A program made the position numbers and the translations under genes. Below the pieces are notes generated by a model. It was given only the letters and a program-made list of their open reading frames with translations. It had not been told where the DNA came from and did not search any database. A stretch of 64,000 nucleotides of DNA from Verrucomicrobiales bacterium (GTDB lineage Bacteria; Verrucomicrobiota; Verrucomicrobiia; Verrucomicrobiales; SLCJ01). The DNA lies in NCBI GenBank assembly GCA_024636835.1, contig JAGXGH010000090.1, positions 1 to 64,000 of the forward strand, given 5' to 3'. This document shows positions 17,886-26,730 of the stretch, in pieces (within the stretch, counting starts at the first letter, position 1; every line of letters begins with the position of its first letter).

Positions 17886-17910
17886 AAATCGTGATTTGTT
17901 GATGGATCAC
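17886..17910. promoter_or_regulatory. Candidate operator between metK and the sahR-like gene
   Basis: The 65-base divergent spacer holds two overlapping inverted repeats: AAATC-GT-GATTT (17886-17897) and GTGAT-N10-ATCAC (17891-17910). ArsR-family dimers bind such dyads, and SahR-type regulators control metK/ahcY genes in Proteobacteria. That this is the binding site is inferred from position and symmetry only. Confidence 0.4.
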
Positions 17911-17927
17911 CAATAGCCAGATTACGC

Positions 17928-18869
17928 ATGACGTCAATCCTCAAAATTCTCAAAGCCCTGGGCGACCCGACACGGGTTCGCATTCTCCTCTTGTTGGAAG
18001 CGCATTCGCTCACTGTCGCAGAGATGCAGGAAATACTCAGCATGGGGCAAAGTCGGATTTCCACCCAACTCGCTCAACTCAAACAAGCACGCCTCGTGGA
18101 TGACCGGCGTAGCGGAAAAAACAATTTCTACACCCTTCACAGCGACGCCGAATCCAACGCCACGATCCGCCAACTGCTCGACGCAGCACGTGATGAAATC
18201 GACGAATGGACGAAGGATGAAGCCGCGTTGCGCTTCGTCCTCGAGAAGCGCCGCGACAAAATTCGCGCGCACTTCGATGAACTCGCCGGTCGCTTCGGCA
18301 GAGATTTCGTCCCAGGGCGGTCATGGAAAAGTCTTTGCGAGGCGATGCTAAAACTTCTTCCACCCATGGTCATCGCCGACCTTGGGGCCGGAGAAGGCAC
18401 ACTCAGCCAGCTGCTCGCCCAACGCGCAGAGCACGTTTTCGCCATCGACAACTCAGAGAAGATGGTCGCTTATGGCAAGAAGATCGCAGAAGAGCATGGC
18501 CTCGTGAATTTGGAATACCGACTGGGCGATATCGAACAAATCCCTATCGACGATGCCAGCGTTGACCTCGCCGTATTTTCGCAAGCCCTGCACCATGCCG
18601 AGAAACCCGAACGAGCCATTCGCGAGGCATATCGTATCGTCCGTCCCGGCGGGCGCATCGTGATCCTCGATCTCGTGCAACACAACTTCGAGGAAGCCCG
18701 TGAACTCTACGCCGACACCTGGCTCGGCTTCCCCGAAGTGGAACTCCGCCAATGGCTGGAACAAGCCGGATTCACCTCCGTAGAATCCTCCATCGTCGAC
18801 CGCTCCGACGAACCACCGAACTTCCAGACCATGCTGGCTTTAGGTCAGAAATCTCAGTCGGGAAAATGA
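17928..18869 (+). CDS. ArsR-type HTH fused to a SAM methyltransferase domain (SahR-like)
   Basis: The first 65 or so of 313 residues form an ArsR winged helix (LGDPTRVRILLLLEAHSLTVAEM...SRISTQLAQLKQARLV), and residues from about 145 form a class I methyltransferase fold with motif I VIADLGAGEGTL and LDLAVFSQALHH-like post motifs (here VDLAVFSQALHHAEKPER). Such fusions commonly adjoin SAM-cycle genes; SahR responds to S-adenosylhomocysteine, which the methyltransferase-like domain could sense. Position opposite metK supports a role in SAM-cycle control. Its stop overlaps the start of the next gene by four bases (ATGA), indicating translational coupling. Confidence 0.85.
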   Translation: MTSILKILKALGDPTRVRILLLLEAHSLTVAEMQEILSMGQSRISTQLAQLKQARLVDDRRSGKNNFYTLHSDAESNATIRQLLDAARDEIDEWTKDEAALRFVLEKRRDKIRAHFDELAGRFGRDFVPGRSWKSLCEAMLKLLPPMVIADLGAGEGTLSQLLAQRAEHVFAIDNSEKMVAYGKKIAEEHGLVNLEYRLGDIEQIPIDDASVDLAVFSQALHHAEKPERAIREAYRIVRPGGRIVILDLVQHNFEEARELYADTWLGFPEVELRQWLEQAGFTSVESSIVDRSDEPPNFQTMLALGQKSQSGK

Positions 18870-20053
18870 GCCAATCCTGGAGCCAACTATTCAATCAACT
18901 CCAAGCGTTCCTGAGCTCGTCGCAATGGGAACGCGTGCTCGAGGTCGGCGGGAGGATGCTTACCATCGATCCCGATCAGGCGTGGCTGCACGTGGTCATG
19001 GGTGATGCTCATCGTAACGCTGGTAGTCTCGCCGATGCAGAGAAACACTACCGTCGCGCGATGGCGCTCGACCCTGATGACGCAGATCCACACGCCGGCA
19101 TGTCCCAAGTCGAGTTAAAGCGGAATCGTGCGGGGCTTGCCGACGATCACATTCATCGCGCATTAAAGATTGATCCAGACAACGACTTCCACTGGATCAT
19201 CAAAGCCATCCTCGCCATCCATCATGGCCATCACCAGGAAGCCGAATCTGCCGCGCTCAAGGCATTGGAGATCAACCCAGACAACCTGCACGCCAAGCGC
19301 TTCCTCATCGATGCACGCGCAGAGCTTCCCGGTTCTGACAAATTATCACCACAGCAACAACTCGACGCCTACGAAGACATTCTCGCCGAGGATCCAGAGA
19401 ACGATTCCGTGATTTCCGACATCGGTGTCATCTACTTTAATGAGTTCAAGGATTACCAAAAAGCCGAAGAGAAATTCCGCCAAGCCCTGCGCATTGATCC
19501 AAGTGATAAATCCTATCAGAAGCTGCTCGTCCAAAGTTTGCGGAAACGTGACCCCGTCCTCCGGCTTCTTTGGATTCCGTTCAAACCAGTAGAGTGGATG
19601 AGCAGCGTCCTCGATTGGACATGGAAGAAAAAGTGGCCACTGATCTTCATGATCTTTCTGTTCAAATACGTGGTCATCTCCCTGGTTCTCTCCGCGTTGA
19701 TTTTCTTCATCCTTTGCTGGCCTGTCTCCAAGGTTTACGAATACCTCACCATCGCAGACATCCACCGCAAAGCGGGTCAACTACGCATCTACTCCGGCCC
19801 GATGGCGAGGATTCATAAATCCCCATTCGCTCTACGCTTCGGCGCGTTTCTTGTTGTAGTCACCAGTTTCTGGACGGCCGTTGTTCTCGCCCTTCGACAC
19901 GAGGAACTCGGCCCCGTCATCGGTAAATATTTTGCGATTGTGCTCGGCGTCTGCGTCGTGCTCTTCTACATCCTATCCTGGGCACTCACTGCGCGTGACG
20001 CCTACCGAAAACGCGCCCACGCCCGTAGGTCTAAACGCCTCAAATCTTCGTAA
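18866..20053 (+). CDS. Membrane-bound TPR protein
   Basis: The 395-residue protein starts at the ATG at 18866, overlapping the regulator stop; the longer frame upstream is not needed. Residues 1-225 hold about five tetratricopeptide repeats (for example AEKHYRRAMALDPDDADPH, ADDHIHRALKIDPDNDFHW, AEEKFRQALRIDPSDKSY). Residues from about 245 contain a Lys/Trp-rich linker and three or so transmembrane segments (IFLFKYVVISLVLSALIFFI and two near the C-terminus), ending in a basic tail. The TPR part should face the cytoplasm and bind partners, perhaps the AAA ATPase encoded two bases downstream. Confidence 0.82.
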   Translation: MSQSWSQLFNQLQAFLSSSQWERVLEVGGRMLTIDPDQAWLHVVMGDAHRNAGSLADAEKHYRRAMALDPDDADPHAGMSQVELKRNRAGLADDHIHRALKIDPDNDFHWIIKAILAIHHGHHQEAESAALKALEINPDNLHAKRFLIDARAELPGSDKLSPQQQLDAYEDILAEDPENDSVISDIGVIYFNEFKDYQKAEEKFRQALRIDPSDKSYQKLLVQSLRKRDPVLRLLWIPFKPVEWMSSVLDWTWKKKWPLIFMIFLFKYVVISLVLSALIFFILCWPVSKVYEYLTIADIHRKAGQLRIYSGPMARIHKSPFALRFGAFLVVVTSFWTAVVLALRHEELGPVIGKYFAIVLGVCVVLFYILSWALTARDAYRKRAHARRSKRLKSS

Positions 20054-20055
20054 AC

Positions 20056-21453
20056 ATGAACGACAAAACCATCGACCTCCTGCTTACCACGCTCCTAGCA
20101 TCACCCGACAACTGGCAGGTGCGCACCCATGTCGCCAGTCTGATGGTCGCTGCGAACAGACCGTCAGATGCAGAGAGACTTATCGATGACGGCGGAGAAT
20201 TTCCTAACAACGAGGACGACCTTCTCGAACTTGGCAACGTGCTGACCTCGTTCAGCCCGAACCGCGCACTCGACGCTTACACCGGCGCCATCGCGATCAA
20301 CAAAGCTTGTGCCGCAGCTTACCTCGGCAAGGCCACCGCTTTTCACGCCATCGGCGATGTCGAGTCCGCGCGCAAAAACTACAGTGTCGCCACCGTCATC
20401 GATGAGTCACTGGAGGACCCAGCATTTGAAGCAGCTCTCAACTCCACAACCGGAACGCCACCCATACAGCCTCGTAAAATGATCCCGAATCTAAACACCA
20501 TCAGCGCTCATGGCGGCGACGACGATTTAGATATGGACGACGATGATGAAATCACACCTGATGAATTCATTGAAACCGATCGTCTCCTCGAAGAGGCCGG
20601 CACCGCGAACATCATCGACTTCAACGACATCGGCGGTATGGAGACGCTCAAGGAGCGGATTCGGATGAGTATCATCCATCCCTTTAAGAATGCCGAGCTC
20701 TTCGCAAAATTCAAAAAGCGCACAGGTGGCGGACTCTTGTTCTACGGCCCGCCAGGTTGCGGGAAAACCCTCATCTCGCGAGCCACGGCTGGTGAATGTG
20801 GCGCACACTTCATTAACATTTCCATCCACGACGTGCTCTCGAAATGGATTGGTGAGAGCGAGCAACGCATGCACCAAATTTTCGTCGAAGCTCGAAGAAA
20901 GGCACCCACGATTATCTTCATCGACGAGATCGACGCCCTCGGAATAAAACGCTCAGACGCCGGCCACACCGCATCATTGGTGAACACATTACTCACCGAG
21001 ATTGACGGTGCAGCGTCCAACAATGAAAACGTCCTCGTCATCGGCGCAACCAACACACCATGGCGAATCGACAGCGCATTTCGCCGGCCCGGCAGGTTTG
21101 ATCACGTGCTTTTCGTTCCGCCGCCGGATCAAGAAGCTCGCGAGTCCATCCTTGAGATTATCCTCAACGATATCCCACAAGAAAAACTCAACATTCAACA
21201 AATCGCCAAAGCTGCCGAAAAATTCTCCGGAGCCGACCTCCGCGCAGCTGTGGAACGGGCATCGGAAGCCGTGCTAAGCCGCATCATGAAATCAGGGAAA
21301 GACGCCGTCCTAACACAGAAAGATTTACTCAGCGCCATCAAGCAAACGCGCCCAACAACGCTCGAATGGATCGAGCAAGCCAGCAATTACGCAAGCTACG
21401 CCAATCAATCCGGCCTTTACGACGATCTCGCCGACTATATCCGTAGTAGTTGA
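20056..21453 (+). CDS. AAA+ ATPase with N-terminal TPR region
   Basis: In 465 residues: TPR-like helices (1-120), an acidic linker rich in Asp (155-175), and one classical AAA module with Walker A GPPGCGKT (231-238), pore-loop KWIGES (263-268), Walker B IIFIDEID (286-293), sensor ATNTP (331-335) and arginine finger AFRRPGRFD, followed by the helical lid. The closest families are Cdc48/FtsH/katanin-like unfoldases, but there is no protease domain and only one AAA ring. Two bases separate it from the membrane TPR gene, so the pair probably works as an adaptor-unfoldase unit. Confidence 0.85.
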   Translation: MNDKTIDLLLTTLLASPDNWQVRTHVASLMVAANRPSDAERLIDDGGEFPNNEDDLLELGNVLTSFSPNRALDAYTGAIAINKACAAAYLGKATAFHAIGDVESARKNYSVATVIDESLEDPAFEAALNSTTGTPPIQPRKMIPNLNTISAHGGDDDLDMDDDDEITPDEFIETDRLLEEAGTANIIDFNDIGGMETLKERIRMSIIHPFKNAELFAKFKKRTGGGLLFYGPPGCGKTLISRATAGECGAHFINISIHDVLSKWIGESEQRMHQIFVEARRKAPTIIFIDEIDALGIKRSDAGHTASLVNTLLTEIDGAASNNENVLVIGATNTPWRIDSAFRRPGRFDHVLFVPPPDQEARESILEIILNDIPQEKLNIQQIAKAAEKFSGADLRAAVERASEAVLSRIMKSGKDAVLTQKDLLSAIKQTRPTTLEWIEQASNYASYANQSGLYDDLADYIRSS

Positions 21454-21524
21454 TGAAATGACATATCACCTCCGATTGGTCGATACTCATGCACAACCTT
21501 TAACCCGAGAGCTTACCACCAATA

Positions 21525-21556
21525 CCCCCGTGGCAGCGGCTTCCAGCCGCGTAACC
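21525..21556. repeat. GTGGC hairpin repeat, single copy
   Basis: CCCCCGTGGCAGCGGCTTCCAGCCGCGTAACC: stem GCGGCT/AGCCGC. The layout (CGTGGC followed by a stem with TCC in the loop) is the same as in the four copies in the MoxR operon, with different stem bases. It lies in the convergent spacer after the AAA ATPase gene. Confidence 0.45.
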
Positions 21557-21587
21557 TTATCTCGGATAAAGAGGCAAGATGCCCCTT

Positions 21588-22538
21588 TTAGGTCCCAAGC
21601 ACCTCATCCACCTCATCCATCGGCAGGTGACTGCCGATCAAGATCATCACTGGCGGTGTGGTGGGAGTCACTTCGAGGGGAACAATCGTCGGAACGGTCT
21701 CGCCTTCGACACGTTGAAAAAGATGGGCGGCACCACCGACTTCAAAATAACAAATCCCCTTCACTCGCACCGCTTCTGCGGGAATGCGCGAAACAACCCG
21801 CTCCAACCAGTCGCGTTCGACCACTGCGGGTAGAGCACGCTCCGCACTAGCAAAGTGATGGTGGACGTGATGATGGCCAGCACACTCTTCGTCGTGACCG
21901 TGATGCTCACCGCACTGATGATGCGGCAATTCAAATGGTGCTTCACCGCCAGCCACTCGCTCGGCGATCGCCTTGGGGCTCAGCGCGATCATCCGTGGGT
22001 TCACCACTTTCAATGACGACTCCACTTTTTCACGCCGCTTGTCGCTGATCGCATCCATCCGCGTGACCCAGGCATACGCTGCCATTTTTACTTGAGCGGC
22101 TTCGAGTTTGTTGTGCCATAGCCGTTTCTGCCAGCGCGACGCATCGATCACCGCCACCTGCACGGGTGGTGAAAACTTCTTCGCTCTCGCGTCCATCGCC
22201 AGCATCTCGACTAACTCCTCGGCATCGGTCGTGCCATTCGCCTCGACAAGAACCACTCTATTCTCTTCCGCCTCGATCTGCGCAAGCGAGTCGAGCAATT
22301 CGTCGCGCGACTCACAACACACGCAGCTCCCGTGAATCGGTTGAACTAGCTTCGTCAACGTCGCTAAACGCGCCGAATCCACCGCAGCGTTCTGGTAGTC
22401 ATTGAGGATGACATGCGGCTTACGCTCTAGTGCATCAAACTCGGGAATGACTCGCTCAAGGAAGGTCGTCTTACCAGCGCCGAGAAACCCAACAAGGAGA
22501 ACTAATGGTGGGCGAAAGTTGGAGGATTCAGAATTCAT
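21588..22538 (-). CDS. CobW/COG0523-type G3E GTPase (metal chaperone)
   Basis: The 316-residue protein has a Walker A GFLGAGKT (17-24), the metal-binding CxCC motif in GSCVCC (about residues 71-76), a TRMD base-recognition motif in place of NKxD, a His-rich insert (about residues 208-228, HHQCGEHHGHDEECAGHHHVHHH split over the segment) and a CobW C-terminal domain. Relatives deliver zinc, cobalt or iron to target proteins using GTP. The His-rich loop suggests zinc handling. No Zur box or target gene is evident nearby, so the metal is inferred. Confidence 0.88.
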   Translation of the reverse strand: MNSESSNFRPPLVLLVGFLGAGKTTFLERVIPEFDALERKPHVILNDYQNAAVDSARLATLTKLVQPIHGSCVCCESRDELLDSLAQIEAEENRVVLVEANGTTDAEELVEMLAMDARAKKFSPPVQVAVIDASRWQKRLWHNKLEAAQVKMAAYAWVTRMDAISDKRREKVESSLKVVNPRMIALSPKAIAERVAGGEAPFELPHHQCGEHHGHDEECAGHHHVHHHFASAERALPAVVERDWLERVVSRIPAEAVRVKGICYFEVGGAAHLFQRVEGETVPTIVPLEVTPTTPPVMILIGSHLPMDEVDEVLGT

Positions 22539-22915
22539 GACGCAAACATTCTACGCTGATCATAGCGTCATCAACTCAACGATTCGCACATCAAATGAAA
22601 AGCCAAATCGCACCAAATCGACCTCATGGCCTGACCCAAATAAGGCACTGAGCAGGCGCAAGTAGCAATATGGAGAGCCCCAACGGTGCGGCACATACCA
22701 ACCCAAGGCAGCACCCTGGGTGCTTCAGACAAGCAAATACAGGCCATGCCAACACCGCCCGTCACATCAAAAAGCCCACCCGCAGGTCGCCCAAAAAACT
22801 CCCTACCGCTCCGCTTTCACCCATCTGAAAACTGATCACTGAAAACTAGCAAACATTCCAGCCCAGCGACCTACTTAACCACCATCCATCCCCGCCAAGG
22901 CATTAAGCAACAATC
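22539..22915. other. Gene-free spacer with degenerate repeats
   Basis: No convincing gene in 377 bases. It contains GAGCCCCAACGGTGCGGC and GCACCCTGGGTGC (22680-22725), resembling decayed parts of the palindromic module at 14208-14439, and CTGAAAACTG followed by a CACTGAA...CTAGCAAAC segment (22825-22854) that also occurs in slightly altered form at 16631-16660. Confidence 0.5.
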
Positions 22916-23296
22916 TTAGTCCCGTTCCACATTACGGCGAACTTTCGCAATTGCACGCAACCAATCCTCGCGAGTCAGCTCCCTCCCACCTCTTTGGCGA
23001 GCCGAACGACCTTCGAACGAATGCCAGCTATCCACCAAGTCTTCGAACAGGGTCGACAGATAAATTCCTTCAGCCGACCACATGAAATGCGGCGCTCCGC
23101 GGTCAAATCTTACCGCCTGCTCGACGCTTGCTAAAACCTTCGCCACCCACGCGGACTGAAAGAACAAACCCGCACTTGAAGCCGCCGAGTAGAACTCGTC
23201 GAGAATCTGATAAACCATCTCCACCGCAGGTGTGGACGGATCTTCCGACGAGCGCATCTCGTGGAGCAGATCGATTCGAAGCAACGGGCGGATCAT
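22916..23296 (-). CDS. Small protein of unknown function
   Basis: 126 residues, mostly helical, with the run MVYQILDEFYSAASSAGLFFQSAWVAKVL and a Trp/Asp-containing C-terminal half. I recognise no family. The ATG at 23296 gives a complete frame with codon use like its neighbours, and no better frame overlaps it. It is 137 bases downstream of a DUF971-type gene on the same strand and may share its transcript. Confidence 0.55.
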   Translation of the reverse strand: MIRPLLRIDLLHEMRSSEDPSTPAVEMVYQILDEFYSAASSAGLFFQSAWVAKVLASVEQAVRFDRGAPHFMWSAEGIYLSTLFEDLVDSWHSFEGRSARQRGGRELTREDWLRAIAKVRRNVERD

Positions 23297-23433
23297 GGAT
23301 TCGTCTAAAGCAGAAAGATTCTTCGGAAGCGATGTCGCGGGTCGTGATTCACGCTGCGACTCGTCAGTATTCTATAGCACAAGATCGGGGGATTTCAAAT
23401 TTCAGGATGCGCGGCACCCCGCATGGAATCTGC

Positions 23434-23742
23434 CTACTCGGCGATCTGCTTAAGATACTGAAAGGTATAAAGCCCCGTGCGATGTCCGTCACTGAACGCA
23501 AACGCCACCGCATAACCGCCGACAATCTGCCACGAAATCACGGTCACATTGGAGTAATCCTGCGGGCCGCTCACCCCACCGATACGCTTACCTAGAAGAT
23601 CGGTCTCTCCCGTGTTCTCCGCCGAGGGCGACAACTCGCGCAAACGCGACATCGCATAGAAATTCTCAGACTCATCGGACCAACGGATCGCCACCTCCTG
23701 GCCGATCACTTGAATATCTTCTGGAAAGATTGCACGCGACAT
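23434..23742 (-). CDS. DUF971 / GBBH-like N-terminal domain protein
   Basis: With the ATG at 23742 this is a 102-residue protein matching the small domain (PF06155 type) found at the N-terminus of gamma-butyrobetaine hydroxylase and in stand-alone bacterial proteins: EVAIRWSDE-N-FYAMSRLRELSPSAEN, then VGGYAVAFAFSDGHRTGLYTFQYLKQI. Stand-alone members sit near Mrp/ApbC or iron-sulfur genes in other bacteria; here no such gene is adjacent. The fold probably binds zinc in some relatives, but the ligands are not obvious here. Confidence 0.8.
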   Translation of the reverse strand: MSRAIFPEDIQVIGQEVAIRWSDESENFYAMSRLRELSPSAENTGETDLLGKRIGGVSGPQDYSNVTVISWQIVGGYAVAFAFSDGHRTGLYTFQYLKQIAE

Positions 23743-23992
23743 GGCGCTAACCTTATCCAAGACCCAGTCGTTGCAACCCTAATGCGATTTTGTAATCCAC
23801 TTCTGCATGCAAGTTGTTATAGTCACCTAGTAGCTAACGAAGAATTCATCGGTAATGCACTCTACCTCCCGCTTTCGCCAGCAATTTCACTTACATTTCA
23901 TCAGCTCTTCATCAACCCTTCACAATGCAGATGCAAAGTCACACCAGTAACATTGACATCACGGCTCTAAAACGCTGATCTAACATCAATCT

Positions 23993-25387
23993 ATGTCCAG
24001 TAAACCCAATCCTAATGCGAGCGACACATTCCGCTCAAAATCCTACACCGGAGATGGTGAGGGATGGATGGGTAGGGCAATATCGCTCCGACGTAAGATC
24101 AATTTCGCGTGGTGGCTGCAATCCGCCATCCCCTGGTGGCTCAGTCTGGTGCTGCTTGGAGCGGTGAGTATCCTGCTCGTGCGCACGAAGTTCACCGAAA
24201 TCCCACTCGAAGCCATCGCTTACGGAACTCTTGCCCTTACCGTTGTCGCAGCGGTGATCGCTTACTTCCGCAGCCGTAAACATTTCATCTCTCTAGAATC
24301 CTCACTGGCACGCATCGACGCCACCCATAAATTGTACAACGCCCTCACCACCGCACATGCCGGCATCGGGGCATGGCCAGCGCCAAGTCGCGACCACTCA
24401 ACAACCGTCGAATGGCGCGGCGGACGCCTTGCCTGCATCCTCCTCGCACCGCTTGCTATCTTTCTACTCGCTGCTTGGCTGCCGATCGAAACCCCGACCG
24501 TTGACCCACAGGCCTCCCACCGCCCGGCAATCTGGGATCAGATTCAGTCCACCTTGATGGAAAAGGCCGTGCAGGAACTCGCCGACCCCGAACGCATCGA
24601 GGCCATGCAGCGCGAGATGGAAAAACTCGCCGACCGCGCTCCAGGCGATTGGTTCGACCACCAATCTCTGCAAACCAGCGATCAACTCAGTGAACTGCTC
24701 TCCGCAGGATTGGAGAACATGGAACAAAACCTCTCACTCGCCGCCAACCTCGCACCACGACTTGCCGATCAAATGGGCGACAACCCACCACTCGACGACC
24801 AAACGCGAGAGGAACTCGCGCGACAAATGGAGCAAGCCCTACAACAGCTCCAAAACCAGCCAATGGGGCTCAACGAGGAGGCACGCAAAAAGCTCATGGA
24901 AGCCGCGCCCGAGATGCTCAAAAACCTCGACCCCCAGCAGGCGAAGGAAATGGCGGATCAGCTCAAGCAATGGGCAGAGCAAGCCGGTGAAGCTCGCCGC
25001 GAAATGGGCGAAGGAGGGAAGCCCGGTGACAAACCCTTGTGGGAACAACTCCTCGACGGCGACAAGGCCAACGGATTAGGTGACGGCGAAGGCGAGCAAC
25101 CTGGCAACGGCGGCATCCAACGCGGACGAGGCGACGCCCCGCTGACTCTAAAACCCGACGAAAGCAATGTCGACCCTACGCGCCAGGAAGGCCTGCAAGG
25201 CGACGGTAATCAGCTCCAACCCGGCGAGAAAATCGGCGAAACCCTCGACAACCGCGAGGTAGAACGCACCCAAATAGGACCACGTGCCGGCGGCTCCGCT
25301 GAACAAGAAGGCGAAGGCGGCGACCGCGTCTGGCGTCAGCAACTCACTCCCTCAGAACAAAGCCTGTTAGAAAACTATTTTGATTAG
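23993..25387 (+). CDS. Coiled-coil membrane protein, first gene of the MoxR/VWA operon
   Basis: 464 residues. Three hydrophobic segments (about residues 48-64, 76-94 and 145-163) anchor the N-terminal third; then comes a long Gln/Glu/Met-rich helical region (about 185-340, with repeats such as ALQQLQNQPMGLNEEARKKL) and an unstructured Gly/Asp/Gln-rich tail. Similar proteins with a DUF4175-like look precede moxR genes in other bacteria, but I cannot assign a family firmly. It may organise the complex at the membrane. A 310-base spacer with a hairpin repeat separates it from moxR. Confidence 0.72.
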   Translation: MSSKPNPNASDTFRSKSYTGDGEGWMGRAISLRRKINFAWWLQSAIPWWLSLVLLGAVSILLVRTKFTEIPLEAIAYGTLALTVVAAVIAYFRSRKHFISLESSLARIDATHKLYNALTTAHAGIGAWPAPSRDHSTTVEWRGGRLACILLAPLAIFLLAAWLPIETPTVDPQASHRPAIWDQIQSTLMEKAVQELADPERIEAMQREMEKLADRAPGDWFDHQSLQTSDQLSELLSAGLENMEQNLSLAANLAPRLADQMGDNPPLDDQTREELARQMEQALQQLQNQPMGLNEEARKKLMEAAPEMLKNLDPQQAKEMADQLKQWAEQAGEARREMGEGGKPGDKPLWEQLLDGDKANGLGDGEGEQPGNGGIQRGRGDAPLTLKPDESNVDPTRQEGLQGDGNQLQPGEKIGETLDNREVERTQIGPRAGGSAEQEGEGGDRVWRQQLTPSEQSLLENYFD

Positions 25388-25425
25388 ATCGCTTCTCTGA
25401 TATTTCCAAACCGCAGCAGCCCAAG

Positions 25426-25490
25426 AAACCAATCAACAAGCAAGAGGGGCGCAAGCCCACCGTGGCGGTGGCATCCTGCCACCAAGCCAC
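25426..25490. repeat. Operon spacer hairpin repeat, copy 1
   Basis: AAACCAATCAACAAGCAAGA and AGCCCACCGTGGCGGTGGCA are parts of a 65-bp segment nearly identical to 29448-29511. The core at 25458-25489 is a hairpin with GGTGGCA/TGCCACC stem. The rest of the 310-base spacer 25388-25697 holds a CACGGAATACACTGAATACA-type tandem near 25539 and an (ATTCCCC)n leader at 25671-25693 just before the moxR start; I see no gene. Confidence 0.85.
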
Positions 25491-25697
25491 CCCCCATTCT
25501 CCATCTACCCATACCAACAAAGCTCGAATTATCCACGGAATACACTGAATACACGGAAGGAAAGAAAATCTACTGCTTGTATAGTTGTCAGAGACTTCCA
25601 GATGTTAGCACGTTACCGACACCAAGGGGAAAAAATCCATCATCCAGTAAATCCTGTCTAACCCCCCCACATTCCCCATTCCCCATTCTTCCCACCA

Positions 25698-26711
25698 ATG
25701 ACACATCCCTCAGAATCCGAGCTCACCGCCGCGACCGCGCAACTTAACAAACTCCGCACCTCGTTGCATAGCGTACTGTTTGGCCAGGAAAAGCTCATCG
25801 ACCTCGTGCTCACCTGCGTGCTTTCGCGAGGTCACGTTCTGCTCGAAGGCCTGCCCGGCCTCGGCAAAACCGAACTCGTCAAAGGTCTCGCCAAAGCGCT
25901 CTCGCTCGACACCCGCCGTGTTCAGTTCACTCCCGACCTCCTGCCCGGAGACATCACCGGCAATCCCGTGCTTCAGGAAAAGGACGGAACCCGTGAGTTC
26001 GTTTTTCAGAAGGGACCAATCTTCTGCAACCTACTACTCGCCGATGAGATCAACCGCGCGTCACCAAAAACCCAATCCGCACTTCTCGAGGCCATGCAAG
26101 AGCGCCGCGTCACCGTCGTCGGCATCACCCGCGAACTCCCTGACCCATTCTTCGTGCTCGCCACCCAAAACCCCATCGAACTCGAAGGCACCTACCCGCT
26201 ACCCGAGGCACAGCTCGACCGCTTTCTCTTCAAACTCGACGTCCATCGCCCAAACGTCACCACTTTGGAAAAAATCGTTAACGACCGTGAACTCGGTATT
26301 GAACCCACCGTCGAAGCCGCACTGACTCCCGACGACCTGCGCGAACTCATCGCCCTGGCTCGTCGCATCTACCTGCCACCCGTCGTCACTTCCTACATCG
26401 CCCGTCTCGTCGACGCCACCCACGCCGGACGATCCGAAGCCGCAAAGTCATTGCGCATCGGAGCCAGCCCGCGTGCTGCCATCGGACTCGCCGCCGCCGC
26501 CAAGTCGCGCGCCGTTCTCGCCGGTCGCGTGAACGCCAGTTACGAGGACGTCCGCGACGTTGCCATTCCCGTGCTCGCTCACCGCGTGTTGCTCGACTAC
26601 GACGCCCGCCTCGCCGGAAAAACCACCACACACGTCATCACTGATCTCCTTCAAGAAGTCACTGCCAATGCCGACGCCACGCCGGCACCTCTCACCGAGG
26701 CCGCTCAATAA
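25698..26711 (+). CDS. moxR: MoxR-family AAA+ ATPase
   Basis: The 337-residue protein has Walker A EGLPGLGKTEL (near 52-60), Walker B LLLADEINRASPKTQSALLEAMQE, sensor ATQNPIELEGTYPLPEAQLDRF and the C-terminal lid. MoxR ATPases act as chaperones that assemble or activate partner complexes, generally with VWA-domain proteins encoded beside them, and both are present here (30997-36797). It resembles the broad MRP subgroup. The ATG follows a C/T-rich leader without a clear Shine-Dalgarno site. Confidence 0.95.
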   Translation: MTHPSESELTAATAQLNKLRTSLHSVLFGQEKLIDLVLTCVLSRGHVLLEGLPGLGKTELVKGLAKALSLDTRRVQFTPDLLPGDITGNPVLQEKDGTREFVFQKGPIFCNLLLADEINRASPKTQSALLEAMQERRVTVVGITRELPDPFFVLATQNPIELEGTYPLPEAQLDRFLFKLDVHRPNVTTLEKIVNDRELGIEPTVEAALTPDDLRELIALARRIYLPPVVTSYIARLVDATHAGRSEAAKSLRIGASPRAAIGLAAAAKSRAVLAGRVNASYEDVRDVAIPVLAHRVLLDYDARLAGKTTTHVITDLLQEVTANADATPAPLTEAAQ

Positions 26712-26730
26712 GTTTCGCCTTCATCTTTCT

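Noticed and set aside
17863-17927. SAM riboswitch upstream of metK
   Set aside because: The spacer is only 65 bases and has small dyads, not the multi-helix architecture of a SAM riboswitch.
25539-25570. CRISPR-like short repeats (CACGGAATACACTGAATACACGG)
   Set aside because: A few imperfect tandem units of about nine bases without spacers of constant length; a simple tandem repeat, not CRISPR.
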